From positions 1-64,000 of the forward strand of contig SJRY01000293.1 of the NCBI GenBank assembly GCA_011319805.1: a DNA stretch of 64,000 nt, read 5' to 3'. How positions within the stretch are numbered: the stretch's first letter is position 1; each line of letters starts with the position of its first letter. A program made the position numbers and the translations under genes. The notes below the pieces were generated by a model. That model saw only the letters and a list, made by a program, of their open reading frames with translations, did no database searches and had not been told where the DNA came from. The stretch is from Macrocybe gigantea. Its lineage: Eukaryota > Basidiomycota > Agaricomycetes > Agaricales > Callistosporiaceae. Below are positions 55,820 through 64,000 of the stretch, in pieces.

Positions 55820-56140
55820 TTGCAGTCCACGCCATTCGCAGAGACAGTCCACGCCACCCGCAGAGACACTAGCAATCCAAACAAACGAAAGAGAGAGCGC
55901 ACGCCTACACCAAGTAGTGATGATGAAGAACAGGCATTTCTGAGAGAGTTTGCCTTCACCACCACAGACGAGCCCGCTGAGATCCTCAGCGAAGGAGCAG
56001 CACAACTCATTGCAGAACTTTTCCTAGAAGGAGAATACGGGATAAGCCCAGAAGAGCTGTGGTCAGACCAGAATCTTCTTGCCGAAGAAGAGGACGAACC
56101 CATCCGCAAGAAAACGAGAGAAGAACGAACACAAGCCTGA
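55820..56140 (+). CDS. gypsy-2 upstream ORF, acidic 106-residue protein
   Basis: Open frame between the LTR and gag, conserved in gypsy-1 (TPSSDDEEQAFLREFAFTTT). Basic start (NPNKRKRERTPT), acidic middle (EEEDEP) and basic end (RKKTREERTQA). No known domain. The start may lie further in, because the first ~30 residues have no second copy to compare. A 200-bp gap separates it from the next frame. Function unknown. Confidence 0.55.
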   Translation: MQSTPFAETVHATRRDTSNPNKRKRERTPTPSSDDEEQAFLREFAFTTTDEPAEILSEGAAQLIAELFLEGEYGISPEELWSDQNLLAEEEDEPIRKKTREERTQA

Positions 56141-56344
56141 GACTTTAGGTGACAACAGATCAAGAACTATAATTGCCGAACACAGGAGGAAGGCATACTG
56201 ATACAAAGAGGACACGACGCACAGAGTGTACGACAGAACCAACGAGAACGACACCAGAGTCAAGGACACACAGGAACGAAACTGCCGAACCCCTTCAGAG
56301 GACTGATCCACTGAAGCACTGCATAAGGAAAGAATCGCACCACC

Positions 56345-56632
56345 ATGGCGAAAGTAAGCAACAATGACTGGGATGAATACTATCGGTGGAGGGAGCGAAA
56401 AGGATTACCAAAGACAAACGGACCGACCGCCGCAGAGTGGGCCGATTTTGAACAAGCTTGTAGAATTGCAGGAGTCGACCTAGACTACTGGAAAGAACAG
56501 AGAGAGGAGCGAAGACAGAAACAGCTCCAAGAACAGCAAGCCCAAGTACAAGCACAGCAGACCCAAGAACAACAGATCCAGGAACAGGAAACCAAGACCA
56601 AGAGAACGACGAAGAAACTCCCCAAAGGATGA
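56345..56632 (+). CDS. gypsy-2 second upstream ORF, 95 residues, Gln-rich
   Basis: MAKVSNNDWDEYYRWRERKG, a short charged N-terminus, then LDYWKEQREERRQKQLQE and a Gln-rich coiled-coil-like stretch, ending KKLPKG. Its stop TGA (56630-56632) overlaps the next ATG (56629) as ATGA, so gag could be reached by reinitiation. It may be the N-terminal part of Gag. Present, damaged, in gypsy-1. Confidence 0.6.
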   Translation: MAKVSNNDWDEYYRWRERKGLPKTNGPTAAEWADFEQACRIAGVDLDYWKEQREERRQKQLQEQQAQVQAQQTQEQQIQEQETKTKRTTKKLPKG

Positions 56633-57461
56633 TGACAGAATACAAGGGAATCATCGCCGACCCGAAATCCTTTACAGGAGATCGAACGTCCTTCGATATT
56701 TGGTGGAGGAAGATGAAACTCTACATAACCGCACATGGGGACCTCACGGATACACAGAAGATTGGAGTGGTCCTGTCTAGAATGACCAACGGACCCGGAG
56801 CCCACTGGGCATCAAAGAAGATCGACACCACTACCAACCAAAGCACATGGGCCAACTTCATAACCGAGATAGAGACACGATTCAGCAATGTCATGTCACC
56901 ATCACAAGCAGGAAGCAAACTATTCAACATCAGACAGGGAAACCACCCATCGACGAATTTCTGGATGAATTCGTAGACCTCGCAGGGAAAGCAGGAATGA
57001 CAGGAACAGCCCCTCATTTTCTACTTGAGAAGAGCTTAAACCGAAGGATAGCAGAAGCTGTACACTCGATCTCCACACTTCCAACAGATGGAGATGAATA
57101 TATCAAGACAGTTCGAGCAATTGGACGAAACATCGATGAACACAGAAATGTGATGAGAGGAGAATTCACAAGCAATCAGTGCAAGGCCGGAAATCCAAGC
57201 TGAGGAGCAGGACAGGCCATGGAAGTCGACAAAGTACGAAGCAACAACTGCTTCAACTGCAATAAACCAGGACACCTCTCACAAAACTGTCCGGAACCAC
57301 GAAAAGGAGCAGCAAATGTCACATGTTTCAATTGTGGCTTAAAGGGACACTATGCATGAAACTGCAAAAAGAAGAAGAAAGGAAAATCCTGGGTCAGAGA
57401 AGTGAAAGAAGAAGAAGGAGAGGACAAAGAAGACAAGGATGAAGAAAGCTCTGACAAAGAG
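56629..57461 (+). pseudogene. gypsy-2 Gag with two CCHC knuckles
   Basis: Starts MMTEYKGIIADPKSFTGD. The capsid-like region (FDIWWRKMKLYITAHGDLTD to WANFITEIETRFSNVMS) is a typical Ty3 Gag. A 1-base loss near 56942 (gypsy-1 has one more G) shifts the frame, and a small change near 57190 shifts it again. The nucleocapsid follows: [14 protein letters not shown] and [17 protein letters not shown], the stop near 57357 replacing Trp of gypsy-1. The end is acidic (KEEEGEDKEDKDEE), up to the solo LTR. Confidence 0.87.
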
Positions 57462-57466
57462 GGTTT

Positions 57467-57786
57467 TGTTAGGCTAGACGAATCTCAGAAGGACTCGGGC
57501 AGACTAAGTGCGAGAGTGGTCTTGAGATGATGGCAAAAGGAATATTAAGCCTAGTGCTACTGGTACATCTGGGAGTCCTTATATACATTACAGTACTCGA
57601 GCACGGACCATGGGCTGTGCAATGCTGTGGACTGCGGATGAGTAAGACTGGAAGGAGATGACTCAGGATGACTAGGGAAGTGGAATGACTCGAAGGCTGC
57701 ATGCTGCGCAGCATGACGGGGGAGATAAGGGATGTGGAAAAGATAAGATAAGAAATTGAATGGTCCTTTGGGTGACGTCTGTAACA
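57467..57786 (-). repeat. solo gypsy LTR inside gypsy-2
   Basis: 320 bp, reverse orientation, flanked by the duplication GGTTT (57462-57466 and 57787-57791). A later insertion of the same family reduced by LTR recombination. Confidence 0.93.
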
Positions 57787-58003
57787 GGTTTTGCCGAAGG
57801 GTCCGACTAGGAGGTGCTAAATCGTGACCCATACAACTGAAACAGACTTGCTTCGATACTGGATGTAGATCATCCCATACTCTGAAATACACCATTCCGC
57901 CAAGCGATCTGAAGCACCAAGAAAAACCATCCAAGGGGACAAACCACCAAAGAGGAAAGAGCTCGCAGTACCAGTGAGGATACGAACATGAAAAGGAATC
58001 ACA

Positions 58004-61000
58004 ATGATAACACCAGAAGTCGATAGCGGAGCGGATAGGACCTGCATCAACACCGTGATAGTAGCAAAAACAGGACTGAAGACACGACGAATCAAGAAGA
58101 TTCCCATCATAAATGCAGACGGATCACCCAACCATCAGAAAACAGCAGACCGAGTAGCGGAGGTCCACATTGACATTAAAGGACACAAGGAGCACATGGA
58201 AGCCATCGTACTCGACATCAGAAGAACTGACATGCTACTAGGACATGACTGGCTTGTCTACCACAACCCAACAATCAAATGGAGGACAGGAGAAATTGTC
58301 TTCGACAGATGCCCCAAAACGTGCAAAATAAACCACCAGATGATCAAGATACAGAAGGTGGCTGAACCAGCAAAAACCACAGCCAGCGACAAGACAGGAA
58401 CCCAGATACCCCCATATCTGATCAGATTCAAACACCTCTTCAAGGAGAAGAACTTTGATCGCTTACCAGACCACAAAGAATGGGACCATGAAATAAACTT
58501 AACGAAGGATGCACCCAAAACGATACCAGCAAGGTCTACCCGATGACACAGAAAGAGCTAGAGGAACTAGATGCCTTCGTTGAAGAAGGATTACGAACAG
58601 GAAAAATACACCCATCGAAATCACCTTACACAGCACCCTGCTTCTTTCACAACAAGAAGGATGGAAGCAAACGACTCATCCAAGACTACCAGGAAATAAA
58701 CAAATATATGGTCAAGGACAAGTTTCCACTACCACGCATCAGCGAGCTCCTCGATGTACTACAAGGAGCAAAGTACTTTAGCAAGATCAATATTATCTGG
58801 GATACAATAACGTGCGCATCCGGAAAGGGGACGAATGGAAGGCAGCCTTCCTAACAGCAAGAGGACTCTTCGAACTGACAGTCATGTATTTTGGGCAGTG
58901 CAACGCACCAGGCACTTTTAGCTGAATGATGGCGAGCCTCTTCCAAGACCAAATACAAAGAAGAATGTGTATAATCTATATGGACGACATCATAATCATC
59001 GGACGAACACGAGAGGAACTCCAAAAGAACACCATAGAAGTCATGGAAATACTGAACAAGAACGACCTATTCATCAAAGGACCGAAATGCATCTGGGAAT
59101 CATCGAAAGTCCCAGTACTAGGATACATCGTAGGAGAAGGGAAGGTAGAAATGGAACCAGAAAAGATCACAGCCGTACAATCCTGGCCAACCCCAAAGAC
59201 GAAGAAAGAACTACAAAAGTTCTTGGGATTCATGAACTTTTACCGACGATTCATCAAGGGATATGCAAAGGTCGCTAAACCCCTGATGGAGTTGACTGGA
59301 AACAAAACATTCCAGTGGACAGACAAGCAACAAGGCGCTTTCAAAGAACTGATCCGACATATAACCTCAGCACCCATTCTAGCACTACCACAGACAGAAG
59401 GAAAATTCCAAGTCGAAATGGATGCCTCAGGATATGCCATTGGAGCGGTACTATCACAACAGCAGAAAGGACTATGGCATCTGATCGCATTCATTTCAAG
59501 ATGCATGACCCCAGCGGAACAAAACTATGAAATCTATGACAAGGAACTTCTTGCGATAATGGTCGCACTGAAAACATGGAGACAATACCTCCTAAAAGCT
59601 CGAGAGAAGTTCAAAATATTGACAGATCACAAAAACCTATCATATTTCTGGAAACCACAGCAACTCAATTTGAGACAGACTGGCTGGTATCTGAAATTAC
59701 AGGAATATGACTATGAACTATGATACATACTAGGAAAGGCCAATGGAAAAGCAGATGTCCTGTCACAGATGGCAGGATATGAAGAAAACCTAGCAGAGGA
59801 GGATAATATACAAATGATCAAAGAAGCAGCATTCATTCGACATCTGGAAGAGAATAATGAACAAGACTTCGAATTTATGATGTTCGAGGACGAACACCCA
59901 CGGAAAGAAGAAGCAGAAAATAACAAAACAATACAAACAAGAGGAATCACGATGATCGAATCCTCAAGGATGGAACAGATTCGACAATGCACATGAAGGG
60001 AGACAATCGTAACAACAGGACTGAAGGAAAAACCACACTGGTTCACAGAAGACGACCACATCGTATACGCAGGAGGAAAAATCTACGTTCCTCCAGACAA
60101 CAAACTGAAGGAAAACATTATGTTTGAACACCACAACACACCCATCGGAGGACACCCAGGGCAATACCGCATGCACGAGCTCATAAGCCACACCTATTGG
60201 TGGCCATCAATGCTAACAGACATCAAGAAGTATGTCAATGGATGCAAACATGTCAGCGAAACAAAATCATCTGACAAAAGAAACACGCACCCCTGCACCC
60301 GCACGAAGTCCCACAGCAACCATGGGAAGATATTGGAGTAGATCTCATAGGACCGCTACCTAGCTCGAATGGCTTTAATGCCATCGCCGCAGTCACAGAC
60401 CGCCTGACCAAGATGATCCACCTAGTTCCCACAAAGACCGAACTCACAGCAGAAGGTCTCACACAACTATACCGAGACAATGTGTGGTGGCTTCATGGAA
60501 TCCCACGAAAGATCATCAGTGATCGATGACCCCAGTTTGCAGCACGATTCATGACAGCACTTCTAAAATTACTCGGAACAAAGCAAAATCTATCAACGGC
60601 CTATCACCCACAGACAGATGGACAGGCGGAACGATCCCACCAAGAAATGGAAGCCTTCCTCAGAAGCTTCACAAACAACTTACAGGACGATTGGGCAGAA
60701 TGGATAGCAATCGCAGAGTACCAGTACAACGACAAAGCACACCAGGGAACGAAGGAGACACCATTCTACCTCAACTATGGAATGCACCCCTGGAAGGGAG
60801 AGCCACAGACGACAGAAGGGAATAACCCCGCAGCAAAAGACTTCGTCAAAAGAATGAACCAAATACGAAAGGAAGCAAATGCCGCGCTGCAATATGCACA
60901 AACACGAGCCAAAGACAATTACGATGCGAGACGAAAACCCGTCCATGAATACAAGAAAGGAGATAGAGTATGGCTAGAAGCCACCAATGTCACAGTCAAT

Positions 61001-61430
61001 CGACCATCAAAGAAGTTATCGGCACTCCGATACGGACCATTCAAGGTGGTTGAAAAGAAAGGAGCCTTGGCATATCACCTGGAACTCCTAGCATCATGGC
61101 AGCTGATACACCCCGTGTTCAATGAAACACTGCTCATGCCTTACAAAGGACCCCGTTTCAAGATACAAGAGCGACCATCACCACCACCCCCTGAAATCAT
61201 AAATGATGAAGAAGAGTACAGATAGAAGAGATCCTAAAAAGGAAGAAACAAGGGAGGGGACACTATTCCTGGTCAAATGGAAAGGATACGGACACGAAGA
61301 AAACACATGGATCAAAGAGAAGGAACTGGGGAATGCGCAGCAAGCTCTAGACCACTTCCTAAAGAAGACTGCGAACCAGGATAAAAGGATCACGACAAGA
61401 GGGAAGAAGACCAAAAATCGCACTTCATGA
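58004..61430 (+). pseudogene. gypsy-2 pol: protease, RT, RNase H, integrase, chromodomain
   Basis: Protease VDSGADRT near 58023, then LLGHDWL. A 1-base loss near 58525 shifts into RT (DGSKRLIQDYQEINKY), another lies near 58800, and a CGA to TGA stop is at 58923. The open frame from 58926 has YMDDIIII near 58980 and RNase H (MDASGYAIGAVLSQ, YDKELLAIM). Stops follow near 59721 and 59994. Integrase: HHNTPIGGHPGQY, DLIGPLPSS near 60340, a stop at SDR-stop-PQ near 60528, YHPQTDGQAERSHQEMEAF near 60603. The chromodomain (EEIL, LFLVKWKGYGHEENTWIKEK) at ~61218-61330 crosses two shifts. Stop at 61430. Confidence 0.9.
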
Positions 61431-61825
61431 CCACCAACGCCCCCATCAGCATTGACAGCAGCGAGGGCAGCCGCGCACCTACCCCCAACCGCCCAAGCGA
61501 CCTCGAGAATCTGGCAAGGATTCTCAATGCTAGTGACTACATGGACCCCCTCGCCATCACACTTGGCGCATATATGCGCTATGTTATGACTGTCCGCACG
61601 CACCTCTGGACCAGGCGAACCCCTGATGGGACCGGCCCCACTGCAGCTGAACGTATCGTGCTTCGCGAAGCAATGGAAATGCTTCACACAGAAAACCGGC
61701 GACTTAAACTCCTCGCCACCACACTTCATCACATCCGCGCCTATAATGAAGAGCTCATTCATACATGGGCCCTGCGTGCTGTGACCGCCTGGGAGACCAA
61801 TACTGGGTGGGGACAGCTGGACTAA
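61427..61825 (+). CDS. gypsy-2 ORF3, 132 residues after the chromodomain
   Basis: MTTNAPISIDSSEGSRAPTP followed by a helical region (DLENLARILNASDYMDPL, AERIVLREAMEMLHTENRR, HTWALRAVTAWETNTGWG). The ATG at 61427 overlaps the pol stop as ATGA. The frame is intact, and a counterpart exists at 21537-21936. No signal peptide or membrane segment, so not a typical env. The helix near ENRRLKLLATTLHHI could be a coiled coil. Function unknown. Confidence 0.65.
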   Translation: MTTNAPISIDSSEGSRAPTPNRPSDLENLARILNASDYMDPLAITLGAYMRYVMTVRTHLWTRRTPDGTGPTAAERIVLREAMEMLHTENRRLKLLATTLHHIRAYNEELIHTWALRAVTAWETNTGWGQLD

Positions 61826-61862
61826 GGTTTTTCGCGAGGACGCGAATCTAAAGAGAGGGTGA

Positions 61863-62182
61863 TATTACGGACGCCGCCCAAAGGACTATTCATTTTCTTA
61901 TCTTATCTTTCCCACATCCCTTATCTCCCCCATCATGCTGCGCAGTGCGCAGCCATCGAGTCATCCCACTTCCCTAGTCATCCTGAGTCATCTCCTTCCA
62001 GTCTTACTCATCCGCAGTCCACAGCATTGCACAGCCCATGGTCCGTGCTCAAGTACTGTAATGTATATAAGGACTCCCAGATGTACCAGTAGCGCTAGGC
62101 TTAATATTCCTTTTGCCATCATCTCAAGACCACTCTCGCACTTAGTCTGCCCAAGTCCTTCTGAGATTCATCTAGCCTAACA
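61863..62182 (+). repeat. gypsy-2 3' LTR (320 bp)
   Basis: Begins TATTACGG where the 5' LTR has TGTTACGG, so the terminal TG has become TA. Otherwise very close to the 5' LTR. The purine tract AAAGAGAGGGTGA (61850-61862) precedes it. Confidence 0.92.
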
Positions 62183-63783
62183 GTTTTGTGGATGTTCAAT
62201 TTGCTGGTCTAGCTGAAGGTGCAAATCCGAGCACTTATAAGCAAGTTATGCAATGTTCAGATGCTCACAAGTGGCAGGAAGCATGTAATGAAGAGATTAT
62301 ATCTCTTATGGGACATGGGACATGGGAGATTGTGGACTTGCCTCCAGGAAAGAAGGCTATTGGTTGTGGATGGGTTTTCAAGGTCAAACGCAATGCGGAT
62401 GGCTCGATTGAGCGCTACAAAGCTCGATGTGTTGCTAAAGGTTTCAGTCAGAGACCTGGTATTGACTATACTGAAGTCTTTGCCCCCACATTTCGCCCTG
62501 CTGCCTTGAGACTTATCCTAGCCATGGCTGGCATTGAGGACATGGAACTTCGTTCTGTGGATGTTACCTCTGCCTTTCCTAATAGCGATTTGGAGGAGAT
62601 TTATATAGTTCAACCAGAAGGGTTTCACCAAGGTGGTCCAAACCAAGTCTGCAAACTCTACAAATCGCTTTATGGTCTTAAACAGTCCGCCAGACAGTGG
62701 AACAAGAAGCTACACTCCGTCTTATTGTCTATAGGATTCAAACGACTCCAATCTGACCGCTCTATCTACCTCTATGTCAAGGGGGAGGTAAAAGTCATTG
62801 TTCCCATTTACATTGATGACATCACACTGGCTTCAAAGAACACTGCTGCTATTGACAAAGTGGTTGCAGAGCTGTCTAGGCACTTCAAGATCAGGGATTT
62901 GGGATCAAGCACCTTCTTATTGGGTGTGGAGATTATTAGGGACAGGCAGAAGCGGACCATTGCACTTTCCCAGAAGCAGTACATCTTAAACACACTGGAG
63001 CGCTATGGGATGGCGGATTGCAAACCTGTCAAGACACCTATGATGACAGGTCTTAACCTTTCCAAGGCAATGGCACCTCAGACTCCAGAGGAAGTGGACT
63101 TTATGAAAAACATCCCCTACCTCAGTGCTGTTGGATCACTCCAGTACTTAGCCACTATGACTAGACTGGATATAGCAGCTGCTGTGTCATGCCTAGGATG
63201 CTTCAACTCGAATCCTGGTCCACAGCATTGGAATGCAGTCAAGCATTTGCTGAAATACTGCAAAGGAACTTTGGATCTCAAGCTGACATACTCTGGAGAT
63301 CTTAGTCCAGAGATGTTTACCTCATTCTGTGATGCTTCACATGGTGATTGCCCGGACTCTGGACGCTCTACTGGTGGATATGTAACAATTCTTGGTGGTG
63401 GAGCTATTGGATGGTCATCCAAACTGCAGCCTTTTGTCATGCTTTCTACAACTGAAGCGGAGTATATTGCTGCAGTAGAAGCTGGAAAGGAGATCTTATG
63501 GATGCGCAACATTATGCAGGAGATGGGATACCCTGTGTTGCAACCATCACCACTCAAGATTGACAATCAGTCTGCACTGAGTATCACAAAGAATCCAGAG
63601 CATCATAGGCATATGAAACAGCTAGATTTGCGATACTTCTGGCTTAGGGATACAGTGGAGCAGAAGAGGATATGGCCTGAGTTTATCCCAGGAACTGAAC
63701 AAGTTGCAGACTTGTTAACCAAACCACTTACTGTACCAAAGGTTGAATTCTGTAGACAGAAAATGGGACTTGTAGATACATAG
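62183..63783 (+). pseudogene. copia-2 RT-RNase H part of the polyprotein (frame intact)
   Basis: Continues in the frame of 55343 after gypsy-2 (GTTTT duplicated, then GTGGATGTTCAA). RT: GCGWVFKVKRNADGS, LYKSLYGLKQSARQW, YIDDITLASKN near 62815. RNase H: FCDASHGDCPDSGRSTGG near 63330, STTEAEYIAAVEAGKE, DNQSALSITKNPEHH, ending ADLLTKPLTVPK and TAG at 63781. About 530 codons without a break. It is called a pseudogene only because it is separated from gag and integrase. Confidence 0.92.
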
Positions 63784-63800
63784 TTTAGACAGTTCAGGTC

Positions 63801-63809
63801 AGGGGGAGG
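63801..63809 (+). promoter_or_regulatory. copia-2 polypurine tract
   Basis: AGGGGGAGG directly before the 3' LTR, the usual primer site for plus-strand DNA synthesis. Confidence 0.85.
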
Positions 63810-64000
63810 TGTTAGAAATGCCCCTCCTGTCTGGACTTGTGCATAGGACAGGACCCAGGCTATGCGCCTAGCAATGCACACAGCCTATGGCTGTGTGCGC
63901 AGCAATGCACAGCCTGTGGCTGTATCCGCAGCACTGCACAGCACAAGCTGTGCATGCAGTAATGTGCAGTAAATGGCTGTGTGCACAGCAGTGCACAGCC
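63810..64000 (+). repeat. copia-2 3' LTR, cut by the window end
   Basis: First 191 bp of the LTR. It holds the hairpin array from ~63875 on, which the 5' LTR of the same element lacks. Confidence 0.9.

Larger units (their letters stand above)
55344..62182 (+). mobile_element. gypsy-2, full-length Ty3/gypsy chromovirus (6.8 kb)
   Basis: Plus strand with 320-bp LTRs at both ends and the 5-bp duplication GTTTT (55339-55343 and 62183-62187) in copia-2. Between them lie leader, two small ORFs, gag with two knuckles, pol (protease, RT, RNase H, integrase, chromodomain) and a 132-residue ORF3. A solo LTR of the same family in reverse orientation (57467-57786) lies between nucleocapsid and protease. 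Confidence 0.94.
51979..64000 (+). mobile_element. copia-2, nearly intact Ty1/copia element, split by gypsy-2
   Basis: 5' LTR 51979-52218, leader 52219-52710 (no gene; GGTTATGGGCCC directly after the LTR is the candidate primer site, tRNA not identified), gag-pol 52711-55343 and 62183-63783, polypurine tract 63801-63809, and 3' LTR from 63810 running off the window. Gypsy-2 (55344-62182) sits between integrase and RT. Without it the polyprotein has one frameshift. Confidence 0.93.

Noticed and set aside
61427..61825. ORF3 as an env gene
   Set aside because: No signal peptide, no membrane segment and no cysteine pattern; only helices can be seen.

Overview
The window is a fungal repeat nest. 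I found no host gene I could name, and nearly every base can be assigned to a transposable element or its remnant. The LINEs encode a CCHC zinc-knuckle ORF1 and an AP-endonuclease/reverse-transcriptase/RNase H ORF2, which is the Tad1-like plan of filamentous fungi. The gypsy elements are chromodomain-bearing chromoviruses, and there are Tc1 and pogo (psq/CENP-B/DDE) transposons. Together these point to a filamentous fungus. Decay is dominated by CGA to TGA changes, as expected for methylated CpG, which fits a TE-rich basidiomycete better than an ascomycete with RIP. The genus cannot be read from the sequence.

Layout. 1-5384: LINE copy A1 (minus), inserted in a copia element (copia-1, minus, 5385-7801). 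7802-8370: pieces of two tRNA-headed non-coding retroelements, called here SINE-I and SINE-II. 8371-17340: LINE copy B2 (plus), broken by a 227-bp tRNA-bearing LTR-like element, by a reverse-strand block (LINE-A tail, SINE-I, copia RT) and by a solo copia LTR. 17407-19376: internally deleted LINE B5 (minus) with a fused open frame. 19377-21180: a SINE-II/LINE tail, then LINE A6 with an inverted 5' part. 21181-43933: one gypsy element (gypsy-1, minus) whose LTRs lie 22 kb apart and share the 5-bp duplication GATTC. It was expanded by a pogo transposon (itself holding the LINE-A3/SINE-I chimera), by LINE B4 (itself holding a full SINE-II) and by a third tRNA-bearing LTR element. 43934-44340 is the rest of LINE A6. 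44341-49211: small LINE, SINE-II, copia-LTR and gypsy pieces holding a SINE-I/LINE chimera and a Tc1 element. 49212-51978: a second Tc1 element with long inverted repeats and unidentified flanks. 51979-64000: copia-2 (plus), almost intact, split by a full-length gypsy-2 (55344-62182) that itself carries a solo LTR.

Two LINE subfamilies can be told apart by their 3' UTRs: A (copies A1, A3, A6) and B (B2, B4, B5). Their last ~75 bp are shared with SINE-II, so the LINE enzymes probably moved the tRNA-headed elements. SINE-I and SINE-II bodies end at the same point (CTAAACTTYG) and are fused there to LINE sequence of very different lengths, as expected from template switching during target-primed reverse transcription. 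The most unusual element is the 227-bp TGTT..AACA sequence that carries a tRNA cloverleaf. All three copies have clean 5-bp target duplications, so it behaves like an LTR with a built-in Pol III-type promoter.
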